From positions 6,187,769 through 6,251,768 of the forward strand of contig JARWKL010000010.1 in NCBI GenBank assembly GCA_029961685.1: a stretch of 64,000 nucleotides of DNA, read 5' to 3'. The stretch comes from Aristolochia californica (lineage: Eukaryota > Streptophyta > Magnoliopsida > Piperales > Aristolochiaceae). Each line of letters opens with the position of its first letter. The first letter of the stretch is position 1. The translations under genes were made by a program, and so were the position numbers. Below, one piece after another: positions 46,891 to 59,894 of the stretch. Under the pieces are notes generated by a model that did no database searches, was not told the origin of the DNA, and saw only the letters and a list, made by a program, of their open reading frames with translations.

Positions 46891-48035
46891 TTAACAACGG
46901 ACTCAATAAGTCAAGTTCATTTTCTACACTAAAAAAACTTTTATTTCCTTTTTCCAAAAGTAATGATTTGAGTTGAAGTAATCCATTCAAGGTTATTTAG
47001 GTCATCTACTTTCACAAAGATAATTTAGGTGGCTAGATGATTTTGACCCCAAGTTTTTGGAAGTCACTTCCGTAACAAAACTAGCTACTTTTGCCATTTC
47101 AATGGTCTTAGTATCAAATGTCATAAAACCATAAAAAACAATAACTTCAAATCTGAAAAAAGCAAAGTCCAATAACCACAATTATAATCAAAACCAATTT
47201 TAAAAAGCTAATTCAGCACATACTTACTAGTGCAAAAAATAACTTTATCACAAGTTTCACTAGCTCCTCCAGTCAAACAACCAAAAACAAATTAATAAGC
47301 TTCAATTTTTTACTTCTCTAACTCATATATCTAAATTATCTCTAAGCATTCGTGACAAAGCAACACATCCTAGAAACATGTAGTAAAAATAATATTGATA
47401 TCATGTACTATGAGACAGATCCGATCTAAATTTGTGCCTACACCCAAACATAAGTTCCACATAAAGATATGTTACAATCTATATATCAGGGACCAAATAA
47501 ACTTCAAAATCGAGGCCTTAAAAAACCATAAGGCATGCATGGCAAAATAAGAGAGAAAAACTTCCTCTTTACCTTCGTACAATCAACTTACGTAGTCAAA
47601 TTTTCTATCAGTCTAGTTGTTGTCTTGATTTCTCAATAACAAAGGGGGGTATGAGAGAAAAATAAATAAATTCTTTAATCAACACTCTTCTTATCTACTA
47701 CAGTTTTGATACCATATCATGATTTGGAGAATAGAGGAGAATATTATAATAAAGAAATTATAAAACAAGTAAGGAAAGAATAATAGATTTTTCACTCAAA
47801 TTTAGATTGTGGTCTATCTATAGGTGTATGAGAGGTTCACTTTTATGCATTGTTTTATTCATATCCACCTACCTCGTTGCTACACCAGTCACAACTGCTA
47901 CACATACATACTTTTAAGACACTTGTTCTCCTCTAATTACATGTATGCTTCACCTGTCACAACTGCTACACATGCATACTTTAATACTTTAATTCTCTTC
48001 TAATTACATGTATACTACACCTGTCAAAACTGCTA
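46891..48035. repeat. inverted repeat, left arm (~1.2 kb)
   Basis: Reverse complement of 58539-59806 along its length, with small gaps. It ends in two to three copies of a ~66-bp unit containing CACAACTGCTACACATGCATA. GTTTTGATACCATATCATG (near 47703-47721), reversed, resembles a primer site (TGGTATCAAAACTG), so the arms may be copies of a decayed LTR element. Confidence 0.8.
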
Positions 48036-49474
48036 CAACAAACTTATCCCAAATTATTCAACAATTTTGCAAGTAACTGCAAACCTCCAATTATGTACAA
48101 GGACAGAGTGATCAATTTGCTCAACACTTGCATCCTTTAAGCAAAACTACAGTAACTTATTCAGAAAAAAAATAAAAAATAAAAAGAGATAGAGAAGCCA
48201 CACATCCATGAGCACTACATATTCTGATAATCTGTGAACGTTGACAAATGAGACTATATAATCCATAGACAACTGAATGTCAAGCATGAAGACATCATAA
48301 ATGTTAAAAAAATAAAATGTCAAAGAGGAAAAAAATAAATTTAGCTTTCAATCTTAAATCAAATGGCTAAAATAGAAGAAAAATATGACCTATTTTCAGG
48401 AAAAAAAAAGACCATACATCCTCTTTCTAACACTCATCAATATATATTCAAGAAAATACAAGGATAGTCAAAACCTAGCTACACTGACTCTATTTAATCA
48501 CCATTGACCAGTTCATTTTTGCATCTAAAGTCTTCAAATAAGATGACGTTTACCAAAAGACCTAGTTGTCCCATAGTTTACAGTCAAAACACTCTTAATA
48601 GCTCAAGCAGCTTAAACCATTGTTTTCAAAACTGAATAAATCAAGTTGGTTCCAATAGGCTTGTTCATTCAAACAAGCATCTGCACCCTTCTCAAAAATC
48701 TGAAACCATATGAGAGGCCATAACCAGACAATACACCCACTTCCAACGGTATGACCAAAGAAACCCCAAGTTGGCTGGCCCTTTAATTGCCTAGATTGTG
48801 TTTTAAACATATATCTGTTTGATACGGAAAATGTAGTAGTAAGCCTTTTTCACTTTTACTAATGGACATCTCCACGTTGGATCATATCTGGAAATTTTAA
48901 CACATTTATGGTAAAAGAACCAGGGTTGTGTATCTGCTTCTCATGAAAGAGTACAAAGTTAAACTATTGATTACATAATTACATGGCCTTCCATCATTTT
49001 CATATGTGACCTTCTTGTGTTTACATTGACAGCATCATCATGAATAGCACAATCCATTGCTCATGGCATGGTTTTTCTCTCAAACAGCCAGCTCCTAATT
49101 TCCATATACGAATACCATCTATAGGATGGTGGTTTCCCTATTCCTAATACTTCATGTGCCCTTTAAGTCTATAGTGACAAGATTTCGTTTTCCCTGTTTA
49201 TTGTGAAGCTTTTTATGGTGCAGTGGCCACAAAACATCACATATTTTACAGCATCCTAATGTTTAGTGCCCTCTCAGAGGCAGAAAAATTTGTCAGAACA
49301 TATCATGCGCCATTGGAATGTGTGTTTGTTCTCATTTTAGCAAACTCAGTTTCATCTACTTAACCCAATCAAAATGCCCAGTAAAGTATGAGATAGATAA
49401 CCAATTCAAATCGATGGAAGAATTAGGATGGCAATTTCCAACATAGTTTCTTATCCCATTTACAGTAGCCCTGC
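48036..49474. repeat. direct duplication, copy A
   Basis: Matches 62579-64000 base by base with scattered substitutions and small indels. The far end of the match is set by the window edge. In a helicase-copy model this would be intron or 5' sequence of the minus-strand gene. Confidence 0.85.
48595..48810 (-). other. open frame kept in both duplicate copies
   Basis: The minus strand encodes GQPTWGFFGHTVGSGCIVWL and WPLIWFQIFEKGADACLNEQ in a 71-codon frame. The counterpart at 63131-63427 keeps the same text and lacks 15 bases (in frame). I recognise no domain. It may be chance, since the two copies are recent relatives. Confidence 0.25.
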
Positions 49475-50169
49475 AACCAGATCGATGACCTATTCTTAAC
49501 TTTCACAAGAAGAAGCGGGAAAATAAAAAAAATAAAAAATACAAAGAAATGTAAGCAAAAAGCAAAAACATATCTGTTTCATACAGAAATTGAAACAGAA
49601 TCTCTGCAAATACTTTTTTCCATAAAGAACAAAGAATTAACCCTAGACAGCGATACGTGTGTATGTAAATCCTATAAGGGAAAACAGGCAAAAATCAATG
49701 AATGCATTGAATTTGAAACAAGGAATAACAGCCAATAAGATAGAAATGATCCAACCAGCGTTTTAATAAGAAAGTTTTTTACTGTGAAAAAATAAAAAGT
49801 GAAGTGATTGGGAAGATGACAATCAGTGACTGCGCTATTCAAGAAAGATGAAGATAATGTCTTCTTGAAACTTCACCTAACTGAAAAGAACGCCAAGAAA
49901 TCGATAAGCTATATCAAACCAACTTACCCGTATCACAAAAGTCAAATCTTCTTGATGATCTTATCTTTGAGCAACATTATGGGCAAATGAGATGAAAGAG
50001 ATGGCTGTTAGGAAATTAACATTTCCTATTCTAATTTGGGTAACATATTTATTATGTAATTATATTTTCTATTATTAATGGAATTGGCTGAAATTAAGTG
50101 ATCTAATTTTGTTAAGCCCATTAAGGAATGGGCCAATTGAGTAGATACCATAGGAAATTATGGGAACCC

Positions 50170-50178
50170 TATATAAAG
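50170..50178 (+). promoter_or_regulatory. Copia-3 LTR TATA box
   Basis: TATATAAAG in the 5' LTR, repeated at 56296-56304 in the 3' LTR. Confidence 0.65.
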
Positions 50179-50443
50179 AGACACAACATGGTTATGGTCC
50201 CCAATATAATAAATCACACGGTTTTTCTTCTCTCCATCCAGAAGAGAGACGATGGTCCCATTGATGAATAAGGCGATTTAGTTGAGGAAGACCACAACAT
50301 CAATATCCGTTCTTATCGTTCGTCACATAAATTCCTCATCAGAAGACGAAATTCACAGAATGGATTCAGGTATGTTTTCAATCCTAATATTCTAGCATGT
50401 TGTAAATTCTGGATTAGAATTTACTATTACGGAATCCAACAAG

Positions 50444-50455
50444 TGGTATCAGAGC
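50444..50455 (+). promoter_or_regulatory. Copia-3 primer binding site (tRNA-iMet)
   Basis: TGGTATCAGAGC, two bases after the LTR end. Confidence 0.9.
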
Positions 50456-50649
50456 AGTTTTGTTAGATTATTAGGATTTCTAGATTAATTCGTGGAGTGG
50501 AAAAAATTTGTTTCTCCATGGAATTCGTCTTGGGTTGTGAGTTCATCGATGTTGTCGTCGTTTTTTTGTCGTCGGAAGGAATCCGAACAGTGATCGGCGG
50601 GCCAGAGCCGTCGGGCGAACGGCAGCGCCGAAAACAGAGAGTATGGCGC

Positions 50650-50863
50650 TGCGGTGGCCGTTGGGCCATAGCAGTGTCCGTCGGGAGCGCTGTCGTGGCC
50701 CTAGGGTGACATCAACACCCATTCATTCCACTGGGCGCACTGCCATGCCCGTTGGGCAACTGCAGTGCCGGTTCACTGCAGTGGGCGTGTGTCTGTTGGG
50801 CAACTGTTGTGCCTGTTCAAAGCAACGGGCGCACTGCTATGTCCAATGGACAAACTGCAGTGT
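50650..50863. repeat. GC-rich degenerate repeat in the copia-3 leader
   Basis: Irregular copies of GCCCGTTGGGCAACTGCAGT and GGGCGCACTGC in the otherwise AT-rich untranslated leader. Confidence 0.65.
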
Positions 50864-51532
50864 CACAATAATAATAAAAAAAGAAAAAGAAAAAAACCTC
50901 TGGTTTTGTTAGGAGGACTCAGGTGAGTCAACTCGAACCGGTTGCTGCAAATCAGGTCGACTTGGGCTAAGCTAGCTCGACCGAGCTGACTTTTGCGTTT
51001 GGCGTATATGCCCAATAAGGCTGCTCATATTTGTTTGTTGCATTTTACTAAATATTTTGTTTATATATATTACATTACAAAATATTTATTGCAGCTCCAA
51101 GGAAATAAAGGCCAACTCTACGGCGCCAATGGGGCGGCGCCACAGTGTTGGGCAACTGAATAAAAAAAATTAATTATTTTGTTTAGTTGTTCTAGTATTT
51201 TCAATCAAATTGTTTGAAGCTACATGTTGCCAAAGTAACCTCTGTAGTGTAGAATAGTTTGACTAGAAATACATAGATATTTGTACGGAGTTATTTATGC
51301 AAATTGTGCTCGGCCCAAAGGAAGACACAATTTGGCCAAATAAACAACGTACCTGTGATGATAAATGCGTGACAATTATAAAGATTTTTCATGTGAACAA
51401 TAGTCGGTCCAAAGAAAGGCTATTGTTTGACAGAACTGATTGTCAGTATTTGATCATTGCACTGAGAGTACCACTTACAATTAATTTATCTGTCCAAAGA
51501 CTAGGAATTAATGTTGTACGAGGTATCTTGAG

Positions 51533-54500
51533 ATGGGTCCCCAATTTGGATTTTATTTTGTATTTGTCTATTTTTCTTTATATGACATGCTAGTTAATGT
51601 GAGTATGCTTGTTTATTTTGTTCTTTATACAGTTTCTATTGCTACTGCTTCAAATGTTACGGCTCAAATAAGCTGCATTCCAATGTTAAGTGGGACGAAT
51701 TTTAAGGCCTGGAAAGATACCGTGAAAATTGTCCTCGGTTGTATGGATTTAGATCTTGCACTTCGGGCAGAGCCACCCATTTCTACTCCGGATAACCTCA
51801 ATGAGGTTAAAATTGAGAAGTGGGAGCGCGCTAATCGAATATGCTTGATGATCATGAAACGCTCCATTCCGGAGGCGTTTCGGGGCTCTATGACAGAGAG
51901 CAAGAGCGTCAAGAAGTTCCTAGAAGAAACTGAACAATATTTTGCCAAGAATGAAAAATCGGAGGCGAGTAGCCTTTTGGCTAAACTCGTTTCAATGAAG
52001 TATAAAGGCAAAGGGAACATAAGAGAGTACATCATGGAAATGTCTCATCTCGCATCAAAACTCAAGTCACTTAAGTTAGAACAGTCTGAGGACTTGCTGG
52101 TGCACTTGGTTCTGATCTCTCTTCCTGCACACTTTGGCAAATTCAAAGTGAGTTATAACACTTAGAAGGACAAATGGTCCCTAAATGAGCTTATATCTCA
52201 CTATGTGCAAGAGGAAGAGAGACATCAATGGGATAAGACTGAAAGTGATCACTTGGCCTCAACCTCTCAGTACAAGAAGAAGAAGAGAGGTAAGGATACT
52301 GTGGTAGGTTCTTCTCAGACTAAGAAACAGAAGAAGCAGGCTAAGGAGTTTACCTGCATCTTCTAAAAGAAGTCGGGACATACGAAGAAGGATTGTCCCA
52401 AGTACGCCACCTGGCGTGTAAAGAAGGGTATGCCTCTAACTTTAGTTTGTTTTGAAGTTAATTTAGCTTATGTACCTAAAGACACTTGGTGGGTGGATTC
52501 TGGTGCTACCACTCACATTAGTATGTCTTTGCAGGGTTGCCTGTGAAGCCGATCGCCAAGTGATGCTGAAAAATTCATCTTTGTGGGCGACGACAATAAA
52601 GTTGCAGTAGAAGCTATAGGAACTTTCAGATTACAATTAACCACTATATTTTATTTGGATTTATTTGAGACATTTGTTGCACCGTCTTTTAGGTGGAATT
52701 TAATTTCTATTTCCATTTTGGACAAATCAGGTTTCTCTTGTTCTTTTGGAAATAATAAAGTTAGTCTCTACCAAAATTCAAATTTTATTGGTTCGATCCC
52801 TTAATTGATAATCTATATATGCTTGATGTTATTAGTTCCTATAGAGAAATATTGCAAATTAGTTTACGTGGTATGAAGAGAAAATTAAGTGAGAATTCTG
52901 CCACATTATGGCACAAACGTTTAGGACATATCTCTAAACAGAGAATTCAAAGGCTTGTGTCGGATGAAATTCTTGAACCCCTAGATACTACAAACTTCCA
53001 AGTTTGTGTTGAGTGCATCAAGGAGAAACAAACAAATGTTAGAAAATTAGGTGCCGAAAGAGCTAAAGATGTCTTAGAACTTATACATACAGATATTTGT
53101 GGTCCATTCCCTACAACTTCATGGAATGGCCAACAGTACTTCATTACATTCATAGACGATTACTCTAGATTCGGTTACCTATATTTAATACATGAGAAGT
53201 CACAATCCCTGGACGTCTTCAAGTCTTTCAAAGCTGAAGTTGAACTTCAACTTGGAAAGAAAATCAAGGCTGTCAAATCCGACCGTGGTGGTGAATACTA
53301 CGGACGGTATGATTGATTAGGAGAACAACGTCCAGGACCCTTCGCGATTTTCCTCAAAGTGTGTGGAATTGTTCCGCAATACACCATGCCTGGCAAACCC
53401 AGCATGAACGGTGTTGCAGAGCGATGAAACCGAACTCTTAAGGATATGGTAAGGAGTATGATCAGTCATTCCTCTTTGTCAGAGTCACTTTGGGGAGAAG
53501 CTCTCAAGACGGCAGTGTAAATCCTTAACAGGGTACCGAGCAAAGTAGTTGCCAAAACCCCCTATGAACTTTGGATAGGCAAGAAGCCTAGCATTAGGCA
53601 CTTGCACATTTGGGGTTGTCCAGCTGAGGTGCGGCCTTATAGGCCATATGAAAGAAAACTGCATTCAAGGACGGTTAGCTGTTATTTTGTTGATTACGCT
53701 GAACGCTCTCAGGGTTATAAGTTTTACGATCCCACATCATGATCCTTCTTTGAAACGGGAAATGTGAGATTCTTTGAGGATATTGAGTTTGGAGGGGAAG
53801 AAAACATAAGGAAAGTTGTCTTTGAAGAAGAATCTGTTATTGATAGTGATCGGTTCTTCATACCTATTGCTGTTCAAGACACATTTCAGGCACTAGAGGA
53901 TAATGTTCAGGCTCCTATTCCTAACATTGTTCCAGATCAAAACAACAATGAGATTTTTCCTTTTGCACTATCTTTAGTACAAACTCAACACCCTCAAGAA
54001 GTGCCATTAAGGAGATCCACTAGGGAGAGGAGAAATGCGATTCCAGATGATTATATCATATTTCTCCAGGAACATGAGGATGGCGTCGGATTGATAGAAG
54101 ATGACCCGATTAACTTATGTCAAGCTTTGGGCAGTTCTAACTCTCAAAAATAGATTGATGCCATGAAGGATGAGATAAAGTCTACGAATGACAATGACGT
54201 TTGGGATCTCATCGAGTTGCCTAAAGGTGCAAAACCCATTGGTTGTAAATGGATAATTAAAACCAACAGGGATTCAAAGGGCAATGTCGAGAGATATAAG
54301 GCCCGTCTAGTCGCTAAAGGCTTTACTCAAAGGGACGACATAGACTATAAAGAGACTTTCTCTCCGGTATCTTCGAAAGATTCTTTTAGAACAATAACGG
54401 CACTAGTGGCTCATTTAGGTCTAGAGTTACATCAAATGGATGTCAAAACTGTGTTTCTCAATGGAGACATTGATGAGACGATTTATATGGTACAACCAGA

Positions 54501-55683
54501 AAACTTTGTATCTGGTGATCCAAAGTCTATAGTCTATAAATTGAAAAAATCCATCTATGGTCTCAAATAGGCTTCCCGTCAATGGTATCACAAGTTCCAT
54601 CAAGTAATAACCTCGTACGGTTTTGAGGCGAATGTTGTTGATGACTGTGTATATCATAAGTTCAGTGGGAGTAAATACATCTTCCTGATATTATACGTCA
54701 ATGATATTCTACTCGCTAGTAGCGATATAGGCTTTCTGCACTAAACCAAGAAATTTCTGACGAAGAAATTCGAGATGAAAGATCTTGGTGATGCCTCTTC
54801 TGTATTAGGTATACAGATACTTAGAGATCGTTCTCAAGGTATCCTTAGGTTGTCACAAAAGAGCTATATTGATAAGGTATTGATTAGATTCGACATGAAA
54901 GATAGTAAACCAGGAGACACACCCGTCGCTAAAGGAGACAAGTTTAGTCTCAAACAGTGCCCTAAAAATGATCTTGAAAGAACAGAGATACAGAAAATTC
55001 CTTATGCATCAGTAGTAGGGAGTTTAATGTAGGCTCAAGTTTGAACTCGTCCCAACATAGCATTTATAGTAGGAATTCTGGGCGGGTATTTGAGTAATCC
55101 AGGTATGCAACATTGGAAGGCAGCCAAACGCGTGATGCGTTATTTGAGGAGAACAAAAGACTACATGCTTACTTATCGGAGATCAGACAATTTAGAGATC
55201 ATTGGGTTCTCTGACTCTGACTTTGCCGGATGCCAAGATAGCAAATGCTCCACATCAGGCTACATCTTTATGTTGGGTGAAGGAGCTATCTCATGGAAGT
55301 CTGCTAAGTAGAATCTCATAGCTTCTTCAACCATGGCTGCGGAGTTCATTGCTTGTTTTGAGGCATCCAACCACGGAATATGGTTACGAAACTTTGTCAC
55401 TGGGCTGCGAGTGGTAGATAGCATTGACAGGCCATTAAAGATTTCCTGTGACAATAACTCGATGGTACTTTATTCCAACAACAACAGGAGCTTGACGAAG
55501 TCAAAGTTTATTGACATCAAGTTTCTAGTTGTTAAGGAGAGAGTTCAGAATAAGCAGATTTCTATAGAACATATAGGGACAGACTCTATGCTAACAGACC
55601 TATTAACCAAGAGTTTACCGCCTAAGGTCTTTCATGAGCACACTGCTCATATGGGTGTTATTTCTGAGGATACTTTGGTTTAG
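51533..55683 (+). pseudogene. Copia-3 gag-pol
   Basis: Gag (51533-52165: MLSGTNFKAWKDTVKIVLG, IREYIMEMSHLASKLKSL); zinc-knuckle remnant (KKSGHTKKDCPKY, first Cys region hit by a stop); protease WWVDSGATTHIS (~52490); pre-integrase LWHKRLGHISKQRI; integrase IHTDICGPFPTTSWNGQQYF and FIDDYSRFGYLY (52819-53316) on to ~53740; RT LPKGAKPIGCKWIIKTNR and HQMDVKTVFLNGDIDETIYM (54163-54570), YVNDILL in place of YVDD (~54700); RNase H WKAAKRVMRYLRRTKDY to LTDLLTKSLPPKVF (55090-55683). One frameshift near 52800 and about a dozen nonsense codons; it cannot make a full polyprotein. Confidence 0.9.
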
Positions 55684-56685
55684 TGGGAGTCATTTTTTGT
55701 ACTATATGTTTGCTTTAGACATTGAGTTATTTGTTTTTTTAATAAAATTGATTGCTTATTGTTTTATTTAAGAACTTGCTTGTGTTTTTCTATGTGCAAT
55801 GTTCACAGTGCATTAAGGACTATGGACATATCTCACTAAAGACTAAAGAAGGACCAGTTGGAAATAGGCATGTTTGAGATCACATTGCATGTAATTTCCA
55901 TGTTACTCATCCATATTTGATCTATGTCATTGAGTGTATTAGTATGGTGATCATCGTGGTTTAGTCACGAATATAATGTGATGAAAGTCGCGGTGGTTTC
56001 ATTATTAATATATACGATGGTTCCATTATTAGTAGTATACAGATGCACGCCTAAAGAATTGTGAAATAATTGTTTCAGGAATGATATGTAACCCAAGTGG
56101 GAGATTATTAGGAAATTCACATTTCCTATTCTAATTTGGGTAACATATTTATTATGCAATTATATTTTCTATTATTAATGGAATGGGCTGAAATTAAGTG
56201 ATCTAATTTTGTTAGGCCTATTAAGAAATGGGTCATGGATATGGGCCATGAATATGGGCCAATTGAATAGATACCATAGGGAATTATGGGAACCCTATAT
56301 AAAGAGACACAACATGGTTATGGTCCCCAATATACTAAATCACACACATTTTTTCTTCTCCCCATCCGGAAGAGAGACGAATGTCCCATTCAGGAATAAG
56401 GCGATTTAGTTGAGGAAGACCACAACATCAATATCCGTTCTTATCGTTCGTCACATAAATTCCGCATCAGAAGACGAAATTCACGGAATGGATTTAAGTT
56501 TGTTTTCAATCCTAATATTCTAGCATGTTGTAAATTCTGGATTAGAATTTACTATTACGGAATCCAACAATGGCTTGAAAGGAAGAGGAGAAGAAGATGA
56601 ACAAGAAGCAGCGGAAAGCGTCATCATGCCTGAGGCAGAGGCTGCATTGCAGAGAAATCTGGGAGCGTGAGGAAAGCGCCATCAT

Positions 56686-56999
56686 GCTTGACGATTCGCC
56701 AAACCCTAAACGATAAACCCTATATCCCGCCTTCAGCAGTACGACGAGCGTCGAGGAGCTAAAAAAAAAAAAACAGGGGCCAAAAGCTGATAAACTTCTT
56801 AAACATAATAATTAAACAAATAACCAAATGTTTAAGATATTTACAAAAAAACCACCGGACAACTGCACTTGTCTAACGGCTAAGTAATTAAATTTTTTTT
56901 GATAGTTTTCAGAAAACTTTTTTGTGGGAACACATTTCATTTACTTTAATTTTTTAAAAGAAAATATAAAATTTAAATATTAGTTATTAAAAAACACCT
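56686..56999. other. unassigned, former 5' flank of the split exon
   Basis: Contains AAACCCTAAACGATAAACCC and a 12-bp A run (56761-56772), then AT-rich sequence. No gene seen. Confidence 0.35.
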
Positions 57000-57222
57000 C
57001 GAAACCTCGAAAAGTTCCCAAAAATATCTATAAAATCATATACAAAAGACCCTTCAAATAATCAAATGAAGGATATTGAAGAAAATGTGAAGGAAACAGG
57101 AACTCGAGAGCTAAATCTACACTTTCCTTCGCATCTTCTTCAGTATCCTTCATTTAATTACTTGAGGGGACTTTTGTTTATGATTTGCTAGATGCTTTTG
57201 GGAAATTCCGAGGTTTCATGTG
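57000..57222. repeat. long hairpin (foldback), arms ~100 bp
   Basis: Left arm about 57000-57098 and right arm 57123-57222 are near-perfect inverted copies with a ~24-bp loop. The core pair is ATGAAGGATA(T/C)TGAAGAA on both arms. Weaker pairing seems to extend outward to about 56900 and 57370. It may be a foldback MITE. Confidence 0.75.
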
Positions 57223-57390
57223 GCAGACAATTGGGAATTGGAATCTAGAGGTGTATTTTTTAGGCTTTACAGAAAAAGATAACAGAGAGAATTTACTAAA
57301 ATTTCAAATAACAATGAAAGTATTCCTAGTCAAGGTGAAATTTAGAAAATGCTGCTCCCAAGCTTATTTATTTTTTTAGCGTTTTTTATG

Positions 57391-58538
57391 TGAATCAATA
57401 TGTATCACATTTAGATATATGCACATCTGCAAAATCGTGGACGTAAAGAAATGGACGAAATGAGTCTTATCATCTCTCCAAGTGTATTATTATATTATGT
57501 TACATAGTTTTAAATTAAATAAAAACTTTTCTATGGTTGGTTGACTGGAGTAATCAAATTAAACGTGTTAATTAAATTAAATTGAATTATTTTTCTAATT
57601 AAATAATAAAATTAAATTTTATTAGAACAATTATAAGGTAATAAAATGTGTATCGATAAATAAGATTTTTTAAAAATGAAATTTATTTTTAAAATATTTT
57701 AATGGTTGAAAATATATTAAATCGATAATGAAAGGTAGGAAATTGGTTAGAATATATTTTTTTATAGGTTAATATATATTTTATAATTTTTTAAAATAAT
57801 AGAAGGTAATAAAATACATACCAACAAATAAGATTTTAAAAAACTCAAATAATTTTATCAAATATTTTTAAAATTTTAAAATATATTTTTCAATAAAAAA
57901 TTAATTTCTAAGTACCTTAAATCGATAATCATAGGTGTTAATCATATTTGAAGATGTTTTTTAATAATTAATATTTACATTTTAAATTTATTTTAATAAA
58001 TTAAGTTAATGCAATGGGTTCCAACAAAAAAATTTAAAACTATAAAACAATTTATTAATTATTTTTTAAATTATAAAATGTCTTAAATCGATTATAAAAG
58101 GTGTTAAATAGGTAAGATTTTTAATTAACTAATATATTTATTTTACATTTTATTATTATAAATATTATGTAATAAAAAGTGTAGTGATAAATTTTATTTC
58201 TAAACTCTACAATAATTTTTTGAATTATTTTTCAAATATATAAAAAAATAAATAGCTCAGTATTGAAGACGTTTTTTTAAAATTTTAAAATTATCCAAAA
58301 ATAAATAAAATCAGGCTAAAACGTGGGCACTTTTGCAAGCAAATTAATTATAGGGGCACTTCCCCCTCCTATACCCTTTCTACTCCAAAGTGCCTTCAAA
58401 TAAACTAGAAGGGACAGTACCCCTTCAAAAATATATTTATTTTAAAACTCCAAATTTTCATTAAAAACGTATCACAATATATCTGTTGAAGATCGACGAA
58501 GATAAAAACCTCAACTAATCAGGTTAGAAGGTTTGCAT
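57391..58538. other. AT-rich region with loose repeats
   Basis: CTTAAATCGAT(A/T)AT followed by AGGTGTTAA recurs near 57718, 57919 and 58083. No coding sequence. It may be remnant satellite or MITE sequence. Confidence 0.4.
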
Positions 58539-59806
58539 GATACATGTAATTAGAGGAGAACTAAAGTATGCTTGTATAGCAGTTGTGACAGGTGTCGCAT
58601 ACATGTAATTAGAAGAGAAGTAGAGTATTAAAGTATGCATGTGTTGCAGTTGTGACAAGTGTAGCATACATGTAATTAGAAGAGAACTAAAGTATTAAAG
58701 TATGCATTTGTAGCAGTTATGACAGGTGAAGCATACATGTAATTAGAGGAGAACAAGTGTCTTAAAAGTATGTATGTGTAGCAATTGTGACTGGTGTAGC
58801 GACGAGGTAGGTGGATATGAATAAAACGATACCTCTCATACATGATATGGTATCAAAACTGTAGTAGATAAGAAGAGTATAGACAGACCACAATCTAAAT
58901 TTGAGTGGAAAATCTATTATTCTTTCCTTGTTTTATAATTTCTTCATTATAATATTCTTCTCTATTCTCCAAATCGTGATATGGTATTAAAACTGTAGTA
59001 GATAAGAAGAGTATCGATTAAAGAATTTATTTATTTTTCTCTCATATCTCCTTAGTTATTGAGAAATCAAGACAACAACTAGACTGATAGAAAATTTGAC
59101 TACGTAGGTTGATTATACAAAGGCAAAGAGGAAGTTTGTCTCTCTTATTTTGCCATGCATGCCTTTGTGGTTTTTTAAGGCCTAGATTTTGAAGCTTATT
59201 TGGCCCCTAATATATAGATTATAACCTATCTTTATGCGGAACTTATGTTTGGGTGTTAGGCACAAATTTAGATCAGATCTTTCTCATAGTACATTATATC
59301 TATATTATTTTTGCTCTATGTTTCTAGGATGTGCTGCTCTGTCACGAATGCTTAGAGATAGTTTAGATATATGTGTTAGAGAATTAAGAAATTGAAGCTT
59401 ATTCATTTGTTTTTGGTTGTTCGACTGGAGGAACTAGTGAAACTTGTGATAAAGTTATTTTTTGCACTAGTAAGTATGTGCTGAATTAGCGTTTTTAAAA
59501 TTGGTTTTGATTATAATTGTGGTTATTGGACTTTGCTTTTTTCAGATTTGAAGTTATTGTTTTTTATGGTTTTATGACATTTGATACTAAGACCATTGAA
59601 ATGGCAAAAATAGCTAGTTTTGTTATGGAAGTGACTTCTAAAAACTCGGGGTCAAAATCATCTAGCCACCTAAATTATCTTTGTGAAAGTAGATGACCTA
59701 AATAACCTTGAATGGATTACTTCAACTCAAATCATTACTTTCGGAAAAAAGAAATAAAATTTTTTTTAGTGTAGAAAATGAACTTGACTTATTGAGTCTG
59801 TTGTTT
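58539..59806. repeat. inverted repeat, right arm (~1.27 kb)
   Basis: Reverse complement of 46891-48035. It has one more ~66-bp unit than the left arm and a second copy of ATGGTATTAAAACTGTAGTA (58852 and 58977, ~125 bp apart) that the left arm lacks. Confidence 0.8.
58542..58802. repeat. 59-68 bp tandem repeat, four copies
   Basis: Units start TACATGTAATTAGA at 58542, 58601, 58668 and 58735 and each ends in a GACAGGTGTAGCA-like tail. Confidence 0.85.
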
Positions 59807-59894
59807 TATAAGTGGGATCAAGAAAATACTCAAGTTATGGCTTGGATTACATAGGAAGTATAGGTTTTTAGCTAGTATGAATTCAAGATTTAAA

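Larger units (their letters stand above)
50006..56569 (+). mobile_element. Copia-3: Ty1/copia retrotransposon, structurally complete
   Basis: LTRs 50006-50441 and 56106-56569 with ends TGTTAGG and CCAACA (the 3' copy starts TATTAGG). Target duplication ATGGC is perfect (50001-50005, 56570-56574). Perfect iMet primer site at 50444-50455; polypurine tract AAGTGGGAGA ends just before the 3' LTR. The 3' LTR carries an extra ~28 bp with a repeated ATGGGCC motif (near 56230-56258). Gag-pol lies at 51533-55683. Confidence 0.93.
49928..56685 (-). pseudogene. possible first exon of a DExH-box helicase pseudogene, split by copia-3
   Basis: With copia-3 removed, 56685-56575 joins 50005-49928, ending at a strong donor (GTAAGT at 49927-49922). 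One frame from an ATG at about 56622 reads a Ser-rich start, then SSHLPIMLLKDKIIKKI, like the LP.MSLR.KI.EKI segment just before the P-loop of plant DExH8/C3H31-type helicases; a second frame continues as DLTFVIR. Both frames carry a stop. The match is short and rests on memory of the family. Confidence 0.4.
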
